Source of the DNA: Gnetum montanum
Lineage: Eukaryota; Streptophyta; Gnetopsida; Gnetales; Gnetaceae
DNA length: 64,000 nucleotides
Reading direction: 5' to 3'
Assembly (NCBI GenBank): GCA_015680685.1
Contig: MNCI01003467.1
Coordinates: forward strand, 724,162 to 788,161
The translations under genes were made by a program, and so were the position numbers. Positions 21,731 to 33,535 of this stretch are shown piece by piece; position 1 is the first letter of the stretch; every line of letters starts with the position of its first letter. The notes beneath the pieces were generated by a model. The model searched no databases, was not told the origin of the DNA, and saw only the letters and a program-made list of their open reading frames with translations.

Positions 21731-24239
21731 ATGTCTCTTCCACAAGGAAGCAATAATGTACTATATAGTGAAAACATTCATTGGAGAACTAATGAGATAT
21801 ATAGTGAGAAAAATTGAAGTTACCAACCTTATGCAAGGGTTTCTTATGTTCATGACCACCTTGATGATACTCAAAGACTACATTCACCTAAGAGAGACAA
21901 TCTTGGAGGAGATGACGTAAGTCCTAATCAAGGAGGGCCTCAGGGCCTAAGACCTCCTCTAAACCTAGACAAGGTAAATCAAAGGACCAAATGGAGAACT
22001 ATAAAATCCATGATGATTCTCTTAGTTCCTCATATTCCTCTTCATCTTCAACATCTAGTTCTGATAAAGATGAATGTAGGTATAGAGATAGAGCTCCACT
22101 ATGGGGTCAAGATAAAGATAGAAATCAAACCTAAGGGAAAAATCAAAGATATCACAATGAGCATAGACATGATCATCACAATCAAACAAATAGAAATAGA
22201 AATTTTCATCACAACATGTCTAATGATGATGAACCCTTGTTGGCCACTAATAACATGATGCAGATCATAGAGGCAATTAAGATACCTCACAAGAATCACA
22301 GGGAAAGTAGCTTACCTAGGCTTGATAGTAATAATATTCCTAAGTGCATGGGAGGCCATGATTTTGATTCACAACATCATCTACAAGCTTTTCATGATGC
22401 TTGTGCCTTATACAACATTGAAAGTGGCTAGCAAAAGCTTAAGCTCTTTCCTAGGACACTAATCAATGAAGCTAAAAGTTGGTATAGATCATTGAAACCA
22501 AGTTTCATCCACCAATGGTCCACAATGTTGGAATTTTTTAGTGAAAAATATGAAACGTATGCAAGAATGTCAAACCTAAGAAAAGAAATCCAAGAGTGGA
22601 AGTAAGAAAATCATGAACCCTTGGAAGTGGCCTTGGATAGATACTATTTGCTACAAAATAAATGTTCTAGCCATGATTTATCACAAAAAGAGCAATTTTT
22701 CCACATCATAGATGGGCTTTCTAATGAAATGAGAGAGACCCTTGGGATGTATGCTTGAGGTCAATTACATGAATTAACAAACCAATAGATACAAAGGCTA
22801 ATTGGGCAAGTGGCAAAAGAAGAAGGAGAGTTATGTAGACAAGAGAATGTAGAGGAAAATAACTGGAACCCAACTTTGTAAAAGAAAAGCATCTATATCT
22901 ATGATAAGGAATAAGAGGAAGCTCTTGATGAGGTGATTTTACAATGGACCTTGCCAATACAAAATTCTATAATTGAGATTAAAGAAAAGTTGGATAAGAT
23001 GTCAAAATCAATGAATGAAAAAGTCAAAACTTGCAAAGAAATCATAGAGAAGAGAGAGTGCAAAAAAAATCAAGTGATCACAATAAAAGGATGAAAAAGA
23101 ACAAATAAATAGCTAGGAACACTTTTCAGCAAGAAGAGAAAATGACCATAGAAGAAGAGGCTATAGGCTTAACCACCAAAGAGGATGTTGGATGTGACAT
23201 TTGCCTATATGACCATCCAAAGGGTCATTGCTTGGTCTTGTTGCATCTACATGAGTATTGAGGAGGTGCATTAAATTTGAAGTTTGTATAGAAACACATG
23301 CCTAGGAGATTTTCTTTTCCATACAATAATTATAGATAGCCCCACAACTAACCATACTATCCTAGGGGGACTTATTACGAGCCTCAACACTATCATCAAC
23401 TATAGTGGGAAAACCCACAGTCATGGGGGAGGCCACCACCAAATCACCACTACCCTTACTACCCGTTGAACCCATATGAATATTATGTTCAACAAATAAT
23501 TTTCCCAGTTGGTTCTACTTCCTCTACCTTAAATGACTACTATGACTCTCCAGAATATCATCATCTTGCAACATCTTATATGAGATCAGTACCTCACACC
23601 TCTCACCCTGCATCATATTCTTAATATCCTCATACTTCATTAACTCATATGCCATTTCCAACAACACAAGAAAGTTTAGCATTCCCACATCAACAAAAAA
23701 ATGCCAATTGTATTGCAAATGTGCATAGACATGTTGATACCAGTAGGTTACCATAGTAAATGTGAAAAAATCCTTTCTTTAGGATGGGCCATAGATAGAA
23801 GCAAAAGACTCATGGATCTACCACACCATCCAAACCAACAAAATGCCAATCTAGTGCAATGTCTTCCTTTTCACCACCACCATACTTTGATCCTACACAA
23901 GGGCCAACATCCATCATGACTCCAGTTCCAAACTGAAGCAATGAATCTACAAGCATGGGGAGACCAACAAATCCATGGATATCGAATCATGATCAAGGGT
24001 GCACTCATGGGCTAGACATCTATAATGTTAACACAACTCATACCCTAATCCACCAAACATGTAACAATCAAGTGTGTGACCAATGATTTGTGTACCCAAC
24101 CACTGCAACACCAACAAACACCTAGTGGTTTGGGCATGAACAATTACCAATGGTTTATCTATGCATGAATCCTATTTCTCCACTCATTAATCCTTGTCAT
24201 GGCCAAATTTTTAGTCATGGGAGTTACCCCCCATTCTAA
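21731..24239 (+). pseudogene. gag: Family A gag (A1)
   Basis: ATG at 21731 opens MSLPQGSNNVLYSENIHWRTNEIY, shared with A2 and A4. The gag core (22215-22840) reads LPRLDSNNIPKCMGG, HHLQAFHDACAL, LFPRTLINEAKSWYRSL and RETLGMYA, a Retrotrans_gag-type pattern. A variant knuckle near 23195 (C-x2-C-x3-H-x4-C, reading from CDICLYDHP) and a proline/serine/tyrosine-rich tail follow. The stop at 24237-24239 after GSYPPF is at the same place in all copies. In-frame stops include a TAG at 22430 where A2 and A4 have TGG. No protease or RT follows. Confidence 0.8.
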
Positions 24240-26183
24240 TCTTCAAGATTCATAAGTGTTTTCCATCATTTTAATTTATAATTTTTTATCATTTTCTCCT
24301 TTCTTAATACAATGTTTCCTATTCTTTTCAACTTTTCCTACATGTTTTTTTCATTTTCTTTGTTATATAATCTTGCTTGTGAATAAAACAATCATGTAGC
24401 CCATTGAGGTGAGGTTTTTTTTATGTTGTCAAGTCATAAGGAATTAATTATTCAGACATTGATACCATGCCATTCATCCCACTCATTCCATTAATAAGAG
24501 GTTCTTACCCTAGTCATAATGATATCCTTTTGCATCACTCAACCTAAAAGTAAATTCATAATCATTGTGTCTAGGAATAAGAGTGCAAAACCAAGGGGGA
24601 ATGTAATGGGTATGACATCAAGGGTATTTGTTGATTCTCCTTGGCCACTTCTGTATGTTCTATCATGTTGCTGAGGTTGTAATTATATCCTTATAGATCT
24701 AACAAAAAATGGAAGTAAGATTCCCATAAAAATAAATTGAATAAATTTTGTGGGTCCCATTGGAAGGACATGTACCCATGCCTAAAGGTTGGCAGCTTCT
24801 TAGAACTTCCATAAAAAAACTCCTCCCTTGGACAAAACGCCAAGTGATGTTACTCCTTATTATGATAGTCTTATGATTTTCCACCAACATGATGAAATGA
24901 TGTGATGTCATTACAATGTGGTTTGGACTTGGTTTGCATCTTGTAAAGAAGAACTTACGATTATTTAATCATTAACAACACACAAGGTTTCATTGTACCC
25001 ATGGTAAGACACCTCATGTCCCAATTTCTACAATCCTTTCTACCATCCATCTCATCTCTTTGTCTATTTGATCCTAACTTATGGTTCTATGTAACATAGA
25101 TTTATTATCTCAAATTGGCGGTTTCAACATGTGTATTTTTTTGCACAAGTATGCATTGCATTCAACCCTTTTAGTGCCTATGAACATTTTTAGGTGCAGC
25201 TACACAAGGACATCATAAGCTAGAGCCTGCTTTGAGGAGGATCCACTTGTGTATTTTTTGTGACTTGTACTTGTATGACACAACCACATCATTATTAACC
25301 TTCTAAGCACTTAGTTGTTACATTTTTTTATTTTCCTTCTCATGTAACTTGATCTATCCATAGCTTCGATTTCAATGCCATTTTTCTTGCTTCCTCTAAA
25401 GCCTTTCACATCAACAACTGAACCTTCTCACACTTCCACTACCTCAAACTAATTTCCCACATACCTCAAAACTATGGACCTAACCTCAAATCTTTCAACC
25501 AATCAAAGAACTTTATTTTATAGGCTCAATTGCCCCATTTAATGCATATTCATGGACCTCAATATCACGTACTCAATATTGAATGGGATGCAATGTCAAA
25601 TACCTGATATTGGATTACAAAAAACATATATATATGATCCTCATATTGCCCAAACTTCATTCTCATCATTTGTAGCTAGGGGAGTTCAAATTTTCTCTTG
25701 TGACATAGAACTTTGTGCACCCACTTTCTACTTGCAATATTTGGCTCTCTACCACTCCGTATTTCATACCGTTTGAACCTATCTAAAGCTGAAGCATTCT
25801 ACTTAGTTATGGGGAGGTTCTTACATGAGAAACTTGGACCACTTTTCTAAAATTTTCTATTTCCTAAAGGATATTATAAGGGTTAGAGTGTGAAATAACA
25901 TAAGTGTTATACTAAAAAAATCAATCATGGTAAAGCCAAAAACATTAATCTTTCCACCCAAGGGACCATAATCTTTATAATAAGCCACACATAAGGAAAA
26001 AGGAACCGATTGCAAAGGGTCATAAAAGAATGTAAACACTCTTTGGGGATTTTTCTTGAAAATTTTTCTAACTCTACAATCATATGAACTAAGAACTTAA
26101 TGAATTAAGGTTAGGAGTATGGTATACATTATTAATGATAACTGTCGACACCTTAGTAACATCTAATCTTTGCTTGATTGTAG
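24240..26183 (+). other. Spacer between gag and ORF2 (A1)
   Basis: No convincing ORF. It holds a T-rich zone (24280-24360), a block shared with A2 and A4 around AGGACATGTACCCATGCCTAA (24770) and AGCCTGCTTTGAGGAGGATCC (25225), then the U3-like region at 25540-25640 and a purine tract ATGGGGAGG near 25810. The order is the same in the other family A members and, in a diverged form, in A' (37600-39505). Confidence 0.65.
25540..25640 (+). promoter_or_regulatory. Internal U3-like promoter candidate (A1)
   Basis: Bases 25593-25613 match 20811-20831 of the A1 LTR U3 at 18 of 21 positions. AATATCACG, AATATTG and GATATTGG words surround it, then a TATA stretch (TATATATATG) at about 25627. In the LTR the same words also precede the TATA box. 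It lies about 550 bases before ORF2. Confidence 0.55.
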
Positions 26184-28916
26184 ATGGTCCCAAAATGAAG
26201 TGCACAAGGAGAACCCTCGTAGTGAGAAACCAAGCTCCCATGAGGTGGTTGAGGCCAATAAGGTGAACATGCAAAGCATAAGGAGCAAGAAGCCCAATCA
26301 TTCAACATTCATTAAGAGGCTCCTAGCATAGGATAGTCAGTCCAAGAAAAGGTTGTAGAACCATAGGCTCCTTTGTAGGGACAACATCTCACATTGTCCC
26401 CTAAATGTCTTGAGGCCATTTGAGAAAAGTCCACATTAATCATGGTCATCGTGGAGATGAAATTTGGGTCATTTATGGAGTTTTCTCTAGAAGTAGTTCT
26501 GATGCAACTTCAGGCATTGCTTGTATGGCCCATTCTTTTAGATAATGGCAAGTGGTACCTTGGCAAGATTCACCAATTTTGGCACAACAAAGATGAAAGC
26601 ACAACTATCAACATTTGTGGAGTCAATGTCTCATTCTCGATCAAGGCAATTATTGAAGCCCTTAATCTACCAAACAAGGGAGCTAAGGTAGTTCATCTGT
26701 CCACCAGATCTAACCTCAACACCAAAAAAATTATGGTTGAAATGAGCATAGTGCAAGACAGAACATATAATGAATTAACTTTGAAGGAAAGGACATACTT
26801 CAAGATTAGTACATACCATCTCTTTCCAATCAAGGGGCTTAAAAGGATTTTAGTATATGCAGCCAAGGGAAGTGTTATCTTAATGGGTAAATACATGGTC
26901 AATCTTATCCAATTCTACTTCACCAAAATTTAGAGGTGATTTAAGAAAAAAAAGGTAGGAAAGCCAATGCTCCCATTTCCTTGCTTAATCAGAAGGCTAT
27001 GCAAGCACACTAGAATCATGAGGTACATAAATGATATCCCTAGAAAGGCTCAAAATGCTTCCTTCATAAAGTTACTCAAACTTGCAGCACCAAGGAAAAA
27101 TCTTGGTAAAGAACAAGAATTGGAGAAGGAAGATGAACCAAAAATAGAAGTACAACATGATCCCACACATCACCCTAAAACACAAGCTCCACCACCACCA
27201 CCATAAGATTATAGATCCTCAATGAGCCATCTATAAAAAATTTCTAAAGCTTTCAGTTGGGGAAGCATAGATGAATCTAATCTCGTTAAAGTGATCATTG
27301 ATGTTGTACAATGCACCATTTCAATTGATCCAACAAGGGGAGAGATCTTGTTACAATCAATATGAGGATCCCAAGGGTTAGGGAAAATCTCTAGAAATGC
27401 TACATCCTTCTAAGTGATGCTTGAAACTGGAGAAGGTGCCATAGTTATGGTAATACAACATCAGGATGCAACAAGTGTAGCAGAAGTGATCACAAATCAC
27501 ATCAAGGAATCATTTAATGTACCTATTGTTCCCCCAATAGATCTTACTAGAACCAAAGATGCATAGATGTTGGCTGAGACTTTGATAACTCATGCAGTGC
27601 ATGAGGATGTGCTAGATCATTTGCTACAAACATGGCAAGTGATGACCACCTTGTTTAACATCCCTAGTGATGTCACTCTAACATAGTTATACCTCATAGC
27701 CATCAAAGAGAAGCTAGTCATGGCTGAAGTTAGGTTAGAGCATGCAGAAGTGGAAGTGCAAAGGTTATACTAAGACTTGGCTACCCTAAGAGCTAAATGA
27801 TGGGATCCTACATATTTTTTTGCACTTGACCAGTTAGAAGAATTTAGGATATAATAGCTAGCCAGGTTGACTGAGGAGAACAAAGCTACAGAGAAAGAAA
27901 AAGATATGGTAGTTTGCAATGCCTCTACTATTAATGCATAATCCTATGCATACAAAAAGGTATTGACCATAATGCAAGAATAAAACAAGCATCTTGTTGC
28001 TGAATATTCAAGGTTGATCATAGTTTAAAAGCAAAAGAATATTTTAGTGGAATGTGTCCACTAGTTGAGAGAACAATTGGTGAGGGTCAACCAAGATATT
28101 AATAAATTGGCCAACGAAAATAGAACCCTCTCAATGAAGGAGGTCCACGTTATTTGACAAAAATCTATAATTGAAATTAGTGCATGGAAGAATGAGGCCA
28201 AGAAGCATGAATAATTGAAGAACCACTTCCATGACTAGGTAGGAATCTATAAGCAAATAAATGAAAGGGAAATCTAGATGGCTAAAGCCTACATTGGATC
28301 CTTTTCAATACAAAATCCTAAGTAGCAACCAATTCTAGATAGCTATGCACTAGCCTAATAGGCATAAGTAAAGAATAAAGACTTGTAGATCAAAGATTTG
28401 AAGGAATAGATAACATTAGCTAACCTCAAATATGTCAACCTTGCAATGTTAATAGTAGGTTTTCCTTGGAATGAGATGGAAAAATAGGTAGCAAAGACTT
28501 ATACATTATATGAGAAAGAGTTTTTGAATAGAAAATATGCTTTGCAAAACCTCCTTATGGCAAAATTGGAATTGAAAGTTGTTAAAGCTAGCTACCATGG
28601 ATAGAAGGATGTCACCTCAAACCTAGCTAGGAGATTAATAGATTATTAAGAATTAAGAGAGAAAGCTAGGACCTTTGAGGAAGAATGATGGTATTTTGTA
28701 GCTTGGTATGTGAAGGCCAATAAGATGTTTCGACAACTACCATGGCCTTGGGGCATACTAGCACCAACACACATCGATTCAATAGGCTAGACAATACATG
28801 ACCCATAGACGGAAGAAGAAAAATTATAGGCATTGCTTAATCACTACAAATTTCACAAGCCTAGTGACAAAGGAAAGCATCCAATGAAAGAGCCACTTCC
28901 TCTAGGAAAAACATGA
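26184..28916 (+). pseudogene. Family A ORF2 (A1), PF20167-like domain plus coiled coil
   Basis: ATG at 26184 opens MVPK, equivalent to MAPKHG in A4. Residues from about 85 (26442-26933, open for 163 codons) include LWPILLDNGKWYLGKIHQFW, a VNVSFSIKAIIEALNLP motif and, further on, a LPFPCLIRRLCKH motif (26967). This order resembles the plant transposon-associated domain PF20167; that is a by-eye match. A proline-rich linker (PPPPP at 27190) follows, then about 450 codons of heptad-like E/K/L/Q-rich sequence predicted to be a coiled coil. It ends PLPLGKT and stop. There is no signal peptide or clear membrane segment, so an envelope role is not supported. About 25 stops break the frame. Confidence 0.7.
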
Positions 28917-29107
28917 GCTCCCCCAATTTTGCATCTTGTAATATTGTGTTCCAATTTTTGAAAAACACCACTATGGCATGTAAGTGTCAATTATTTTGTT
29001 TGTTGTTTAAGTCAATCAATAATTCCATATCTTCCCAATATTTTGTAAAGAACATGTTCCTCATTTTGTTTAACTTGAGGAAACATTTTCATTTAGTCAT
29101 GGGGGTA

Positions 29108-29991
29108 TGATGAGTCATGAATCTGTTATCCATGATATCAGATATTCAATATCAAAGCCATGATATTGAATAACCGATATCAAAGCCTAGGAAGTAATGT
29201 TGAATATCCAATATTGCCTCCTCTGTGCTAGCCTATAAATATAGCACTTGGGTGCATGGTTAAGAAATAGAAAAAATAGTTTTAGTTTCATTTTTTAGTT
29301 AGCTTCTTCATAGATTATTTTTTTAGTCCTATTATTTCCTAGTGCATGCCCATAGTGTGATGTTTGTGATTGTATGGCACTTTTGTTCAAGTGTGACATA
29401 CTTGGACACAATACATGATTAGAAATAAAGATTGAAATTACTTCCATCATTGTCACATTTACTTAGATTTATTATTACTTTAATTATTTACTATTTTCTT
29501 TAGTTAAATTTTTTCATTTATTACTATTTACCATTCCTATTATTAAGCAAAATGAGTACGCCTTAATCATGAGTGCTTTAGTGTAATTACCTAATGACCT
29601 AGTAGTGTATCATTTGTCAAGTCTAGTAACATATGCTTAGTAATCCCAATGGTAGCTATATGAAGTCCAAGGTGTGTATAGAAAATTAGGGATGGGTACT
29701 CATTACACATAGGTGAGTTTAGGTTTTACTTTCCATTGTTCATTAGCTTAATTAATTTATCTCTTTATTGTCATTAAGAGCAACATAGGATTAGACAACA
29801 TCATATGCCTCCCTTTGGACTAAACCATACATGATGAAGCTATGACTAGTCCAAGTGGGAAGACAACAAACTACGATCAAATCATAATGATCTAGATGCC
29901 ACAACTAGTCCCATCCATAAAATTTGATTGGATCATGCATGAACACTTGTGATTCATATGGTTCAATGTAGGGGTAGCTTGCTACTCATCA
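29108..29991 (+). mobile_element. Family A LTR shared by A1 and A2
   Basis: 884 bases, TGATGAG to ACTCATCA. It serves as 3' LTR of A1 and 5' LTR of A2: GGGGGTA (polypurine end) precedes it and a primer site follows. U3 is longer than in the outer LTRs, with extra GATATC/GATATT units (29130-29185), then a TATA box at 29234-29241. Confidence 0.9.
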
Positions 29992-30012
29992 TTAGCACCA
30001 TTGTCAGGGATG
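29992..30012 (+). promoter_or_regulatory. Primer binding site, tRNA-Asp-like (A2)
   Basis: TTAGCACCATTGTCAGGGA matches the A1 site at 21606 and is the copy closest to the Athila consensus in its second half (GTTGCCGGGGA to ATTGTCAGGGA). Confidence 0.65.
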
Positions 30013-30116
30013 GTGCTAGTTATCTAGATTAGTTATATCATACATGATCATTGTAAAGTTATTAATGATATATCCTTTAGAAAATATTAAATAACACACA
30101 CCATAAACCAACAAGA

Positions 30117-32585
30117 ATGTCTCTTCCACAAGGAAGTGATAATGTACTGTATAGTGAAAACATTCATTGGAGAACTAATGAGATATATAGTGAGGAAAAT
30201 TGGAGTGACCAAATTGATGTGAGGGTTTCTTATGTTCATAACCACCCTGATGACACTCAAAGACTACATTCACCTAAGAGAGACAATCTTGGGGGAGATG
30301 ACATAAGTCCTGAACAAGGAGGGCCTCAAGGCCTAAGACCTCCTCTAAACCTAGACAAGATAAATCAAAGGACAAAAGAGAGAACTATAGAAGCCATGAT
30401 GATTCTCTTAGTTCCTCATATTTCTCTTCCTCTTCAACATAAGTATAGAGATAGAGCTTCACTATGGGGTCAAGATAAAGATAGAAATTGAACCCAAGGG
30501 AAAAATTAAATATATCCTAATAAGCATAGACACAATCATCACAATCAAAAAAATAGAAATAGAAATTTTCATCATAACATGCCTAATGATGATGAACCCT
30601 TGTTGGCCACTAAGAACCTAATGCAGATCACAAAGGCAATTAAGATACCTCACATGCATCGCAAGGAAAGTATCCTACCTAGGCATAATATTAATAATAT
30701 TCCTAAGTGCATGGGAGGCTATGATTTTGATCCACAACATCATCTACAAGCCTTCCATGATGTCTGTGCCTTACACAACACTGAAAGTGGGTGGCAAAAG
30801 CTTAAGTTGTTTTCTAGGACACTAATCAATGAAGCTAAAAGTTGGTATAGATCATTGGAATGAAGTTCCATCCACTAGTGGTCCACAATGTTCCACAATG
30901 TTGAAACTTTTTAGTGAAAAATATGAAACCTATGTGAGAGTGTCCAACCTAAGAAAAGAAATCCAAAAGTGGAAGCAAGAAAATCATGAACCCTTGGAAG
31001 TGGCCTTGGATAGATACTATTTACTATAGTCTCCCTAGGATAGTATGGTTGGTTGTGGGGCTGTCTATAATTATTTCATGGAAAAGGAAATATCCTAGGC
31101 ATGTGTTTGTTTACAAAATTTGAATTTAATGCACCTGCCCAATACTCATGTAGATGCAACAAGACTAGCCAATGGCCCTTTGGATGGTCATATAGGAAAA
31201 TGTCACATCCACCATCCTCTTTGGTGGTTGAGTTTATAGCCTCTTCTTCTATGACCATTTCCCCTTCTTTCTGAAAAGTGTTCCTAGTTGTTTCTTGGTT
31301 CTTTCTCCTTCTTTTGTTGTGATCACTTGATTCATTTTGCACTACTCTCTCCTCTATGATTTCTTCACAAGTTTTAACTTTCTCATTCATCAATTCCAAC
31401 ATCTTATCCAACTTTTATTTAATCTCAATGATAGAATTTTGTATTAGCAAGGTTCATGGTAAAATCACCTCATCAAGAGCTGCCTCTTTTTCCTTATCAT
31501 AGATATGGACGCTTTTCTTTTGTAGAGATGGATCCTAGTTATTTTCCTCTACATTCTCTCATCTACATAATTTCCCTTCTTCTTTTGCCACCTTCCCAAC
31601 TAGCCTTTGTATCTGATGAGCTTTTACTTCATATAATCAACCTTGAGCATACATCCCAAGGAGTTCTCTTGTTTCATTACGAAGCCCATCTATGATGTAG
31701 AAAAATTGTTCTTTTTAAGAGAAATCATGGCCTCAACACTATCATCAACTATAGCGGAAAAACCCATAGTCATGGGGGAGGCCACCACCAAATCACCACT
31801 ACCCTTACTGCCAACCGAACCCATATGGATATTATGTTCAACAATATATTTTCCCAATTGGTTCTACTTCCTCTACCTTAAATCACTACTACAACTCTTT
31901 CAAATATCATCATCCTACAACATCTTATATGAGATCACCACCTCACACCTCTCACCTTGCATCATATCCTCAATATCCTTATAGTTCATTAACTCATATG
32001 CCACCACTAACATAGGAAATTTTAGCATTCCCACATCAATAAACAAATGCCAATTTTGCTACAAATGTGCATAGACATGCTAATACCAATAGATTGCCAT
32101 AGCAATTGTGAAAATGTCCTTTCTTTAGGAAGGGTCATAGACAAAAGAAAAAGACTCATGGATCTACCACATAATCTAAACTAGAATAATGTCAATATGG
32201 TGCAACACCTTCCTTTTCACCACCACTGTACTTTGATCCTACACAAGGGCCACCATCCATCATTACTCCAATTCCAAACCCAAGTAATGAATCTACAAGC
32301 ATGGGGAGACCAACAAATCCATGCATACCAAATCATGATCAAGGATGCACTCATGGACTAGACATTTGTAACATTAACACACCTCATACCTTAATCCACC
32401 AAACATTTAACAATTAAGTGTATGACCAACAATTTATCTACCCAACCACCGCAACATCAATAGACACCTAATGGTTTGGGCATGAATGGTTACCAATGTT
32501 TTATCCATGCATGAATCCTATTTCTCCACTAATTAATCGTTGTCATGGCAAAATGTTTAGGTGTGGGAGTCATCCCTCATTCTAA
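30117..32585 (+). pseudogene. gag: Family A gag (A2) with an internal inversion
   Basis: ATG at 30117 opens 124 open codons (MSLPQGSDNVLYSEN), then the core from 30579 (MPNDDEPLLATKN, GGYDFDPQHHLQAFHDVCAL, AKSWYRSLE). At about 31030 the frame stops matching A1 and A4. Bases 31030-31730 match A1 gag on the opposite strand; forward matching resumes at about 31731 and reaches the conserved stop at 32583-32585. The inverted part holds the knuckle (CDIFLYDHPKGH on the minus strand, with one Cys lost). Confidence 0.8.
31030..31730 (-). other. Inverted gag segment in A2
   Basis: Read on the minus strand it aligns end to end with A1 bases 22671-23369, from CCATGATTTATC-like to CCTAGGGGG. Flanking bases align forward on both sides, with short losses at the junctions (about 15-20 bases left, 12-14 right). 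It explains the 111-codon minus-strand ORF at 31411-31076 without a separate gene. Confidence 0.85.
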
Positions 32586-33535
32586 TCTTTAGAATTCATA
32601 AGTTTTATCCATCTTTTTGTCTTGTAATCTTTTGTCATTTTCTCATTTCTTGATACAATTTCTCCTATTCGTTTCAACCTTTTTTGCATGTTGATTTCAT
32701 TTTCTTTCTTATATAATCTCCCTTGTGAATAAACCAATCATGTAGCCCATTGAGGTAAGGTTTTCTTTATGTCATCAATTCATAAGGGATAGATTATTTA
32801 GACATTGAGACCATGCCAAAATTATGGACCTAACCTCAAGCCTTCCAACCAATCATAGAGCTTTATTTACCATACTCAATTGCCCCATTTAATGTGTATT
32901 CATGGACCATGATATCATGTATTCAATATTGGGTGGAATGTGATATTGAATAACCAATACGAGGTTGCACAAAACCTATATATATGATCCCCACAGTGCC
33001 CAAACTTCATTCTCATCATTTTCAGCTAGGGGAGATGTTCAAATTTCCCCTTGCAACATAGAGTTCTATGTGCCCACTTTCCACTTGTGATATTTTGCTC
33101 TCTATCACTCCGTATTTCATACCATTTGAACCTATTTGAACTTGAAATGTTCTACTTATTCATGGGGAGGTTCTTACATGAGAAACTTGCATCACTTTTC
33201 TAAAATTTTCTATCACCTAAAGGATATTATAAGGGTAAGATTGTTAAAAATCATAAGTGTTATACTGAAAAATCAATCGTGGTAAAGCTAGAAGCATTAA
33301 TCTTTCCACCCAAGGGACCATAACCTTTATAATAAGCCACACATAAGGAAAAAGGAACCAATTACAAAGGTCATAAAAGAACATAAAGACTCTTTGGGGA
33401 CTTTTCTTGGAAAATTTTCTAACTCTATAATCATATGAACTAAGAACTTAATGAATTAAGGTCAAGAGTATGGTATACATTTGTTAATGATAACTATTTA
33501 CAACTTAGTAACATCTAATCTTTGCTTGATTACAA
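32586..33535 (+). other. Spacer between gag and ORF2 (A2), shortened
   Basis: It matches the A1 spacer but lacks about 1 kb in its middle (the counterpart of roughly 24460-25470). The join is near 32817, where a copy of 'gacattgagaccatgcc' runs directly into 'aaaattatggacctaacc'. No ORF of interest. Confidence 0.65.
32895..32990 (+). promoter_or_regulatory. Internal U3-like promoter candidate (A2)
   Basis: CCATGATATCATGTATTCAA (32907 on) and TGATATTGAATAACCAATAC (32941-32960) match the middle LTR at 29130 and 29161-29180, the second at 18 of 20 positions. CCTATATATATG follows at about 32976. The match is to the long U3 type of the middle LTR, not to the outer LTRs. Confidence 0.6.

Noticed and set aside
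31076-31411. Minus-strand gene of 111 codons
   Set aside because: It is family A gag read correctly on an inverted segment of A2.
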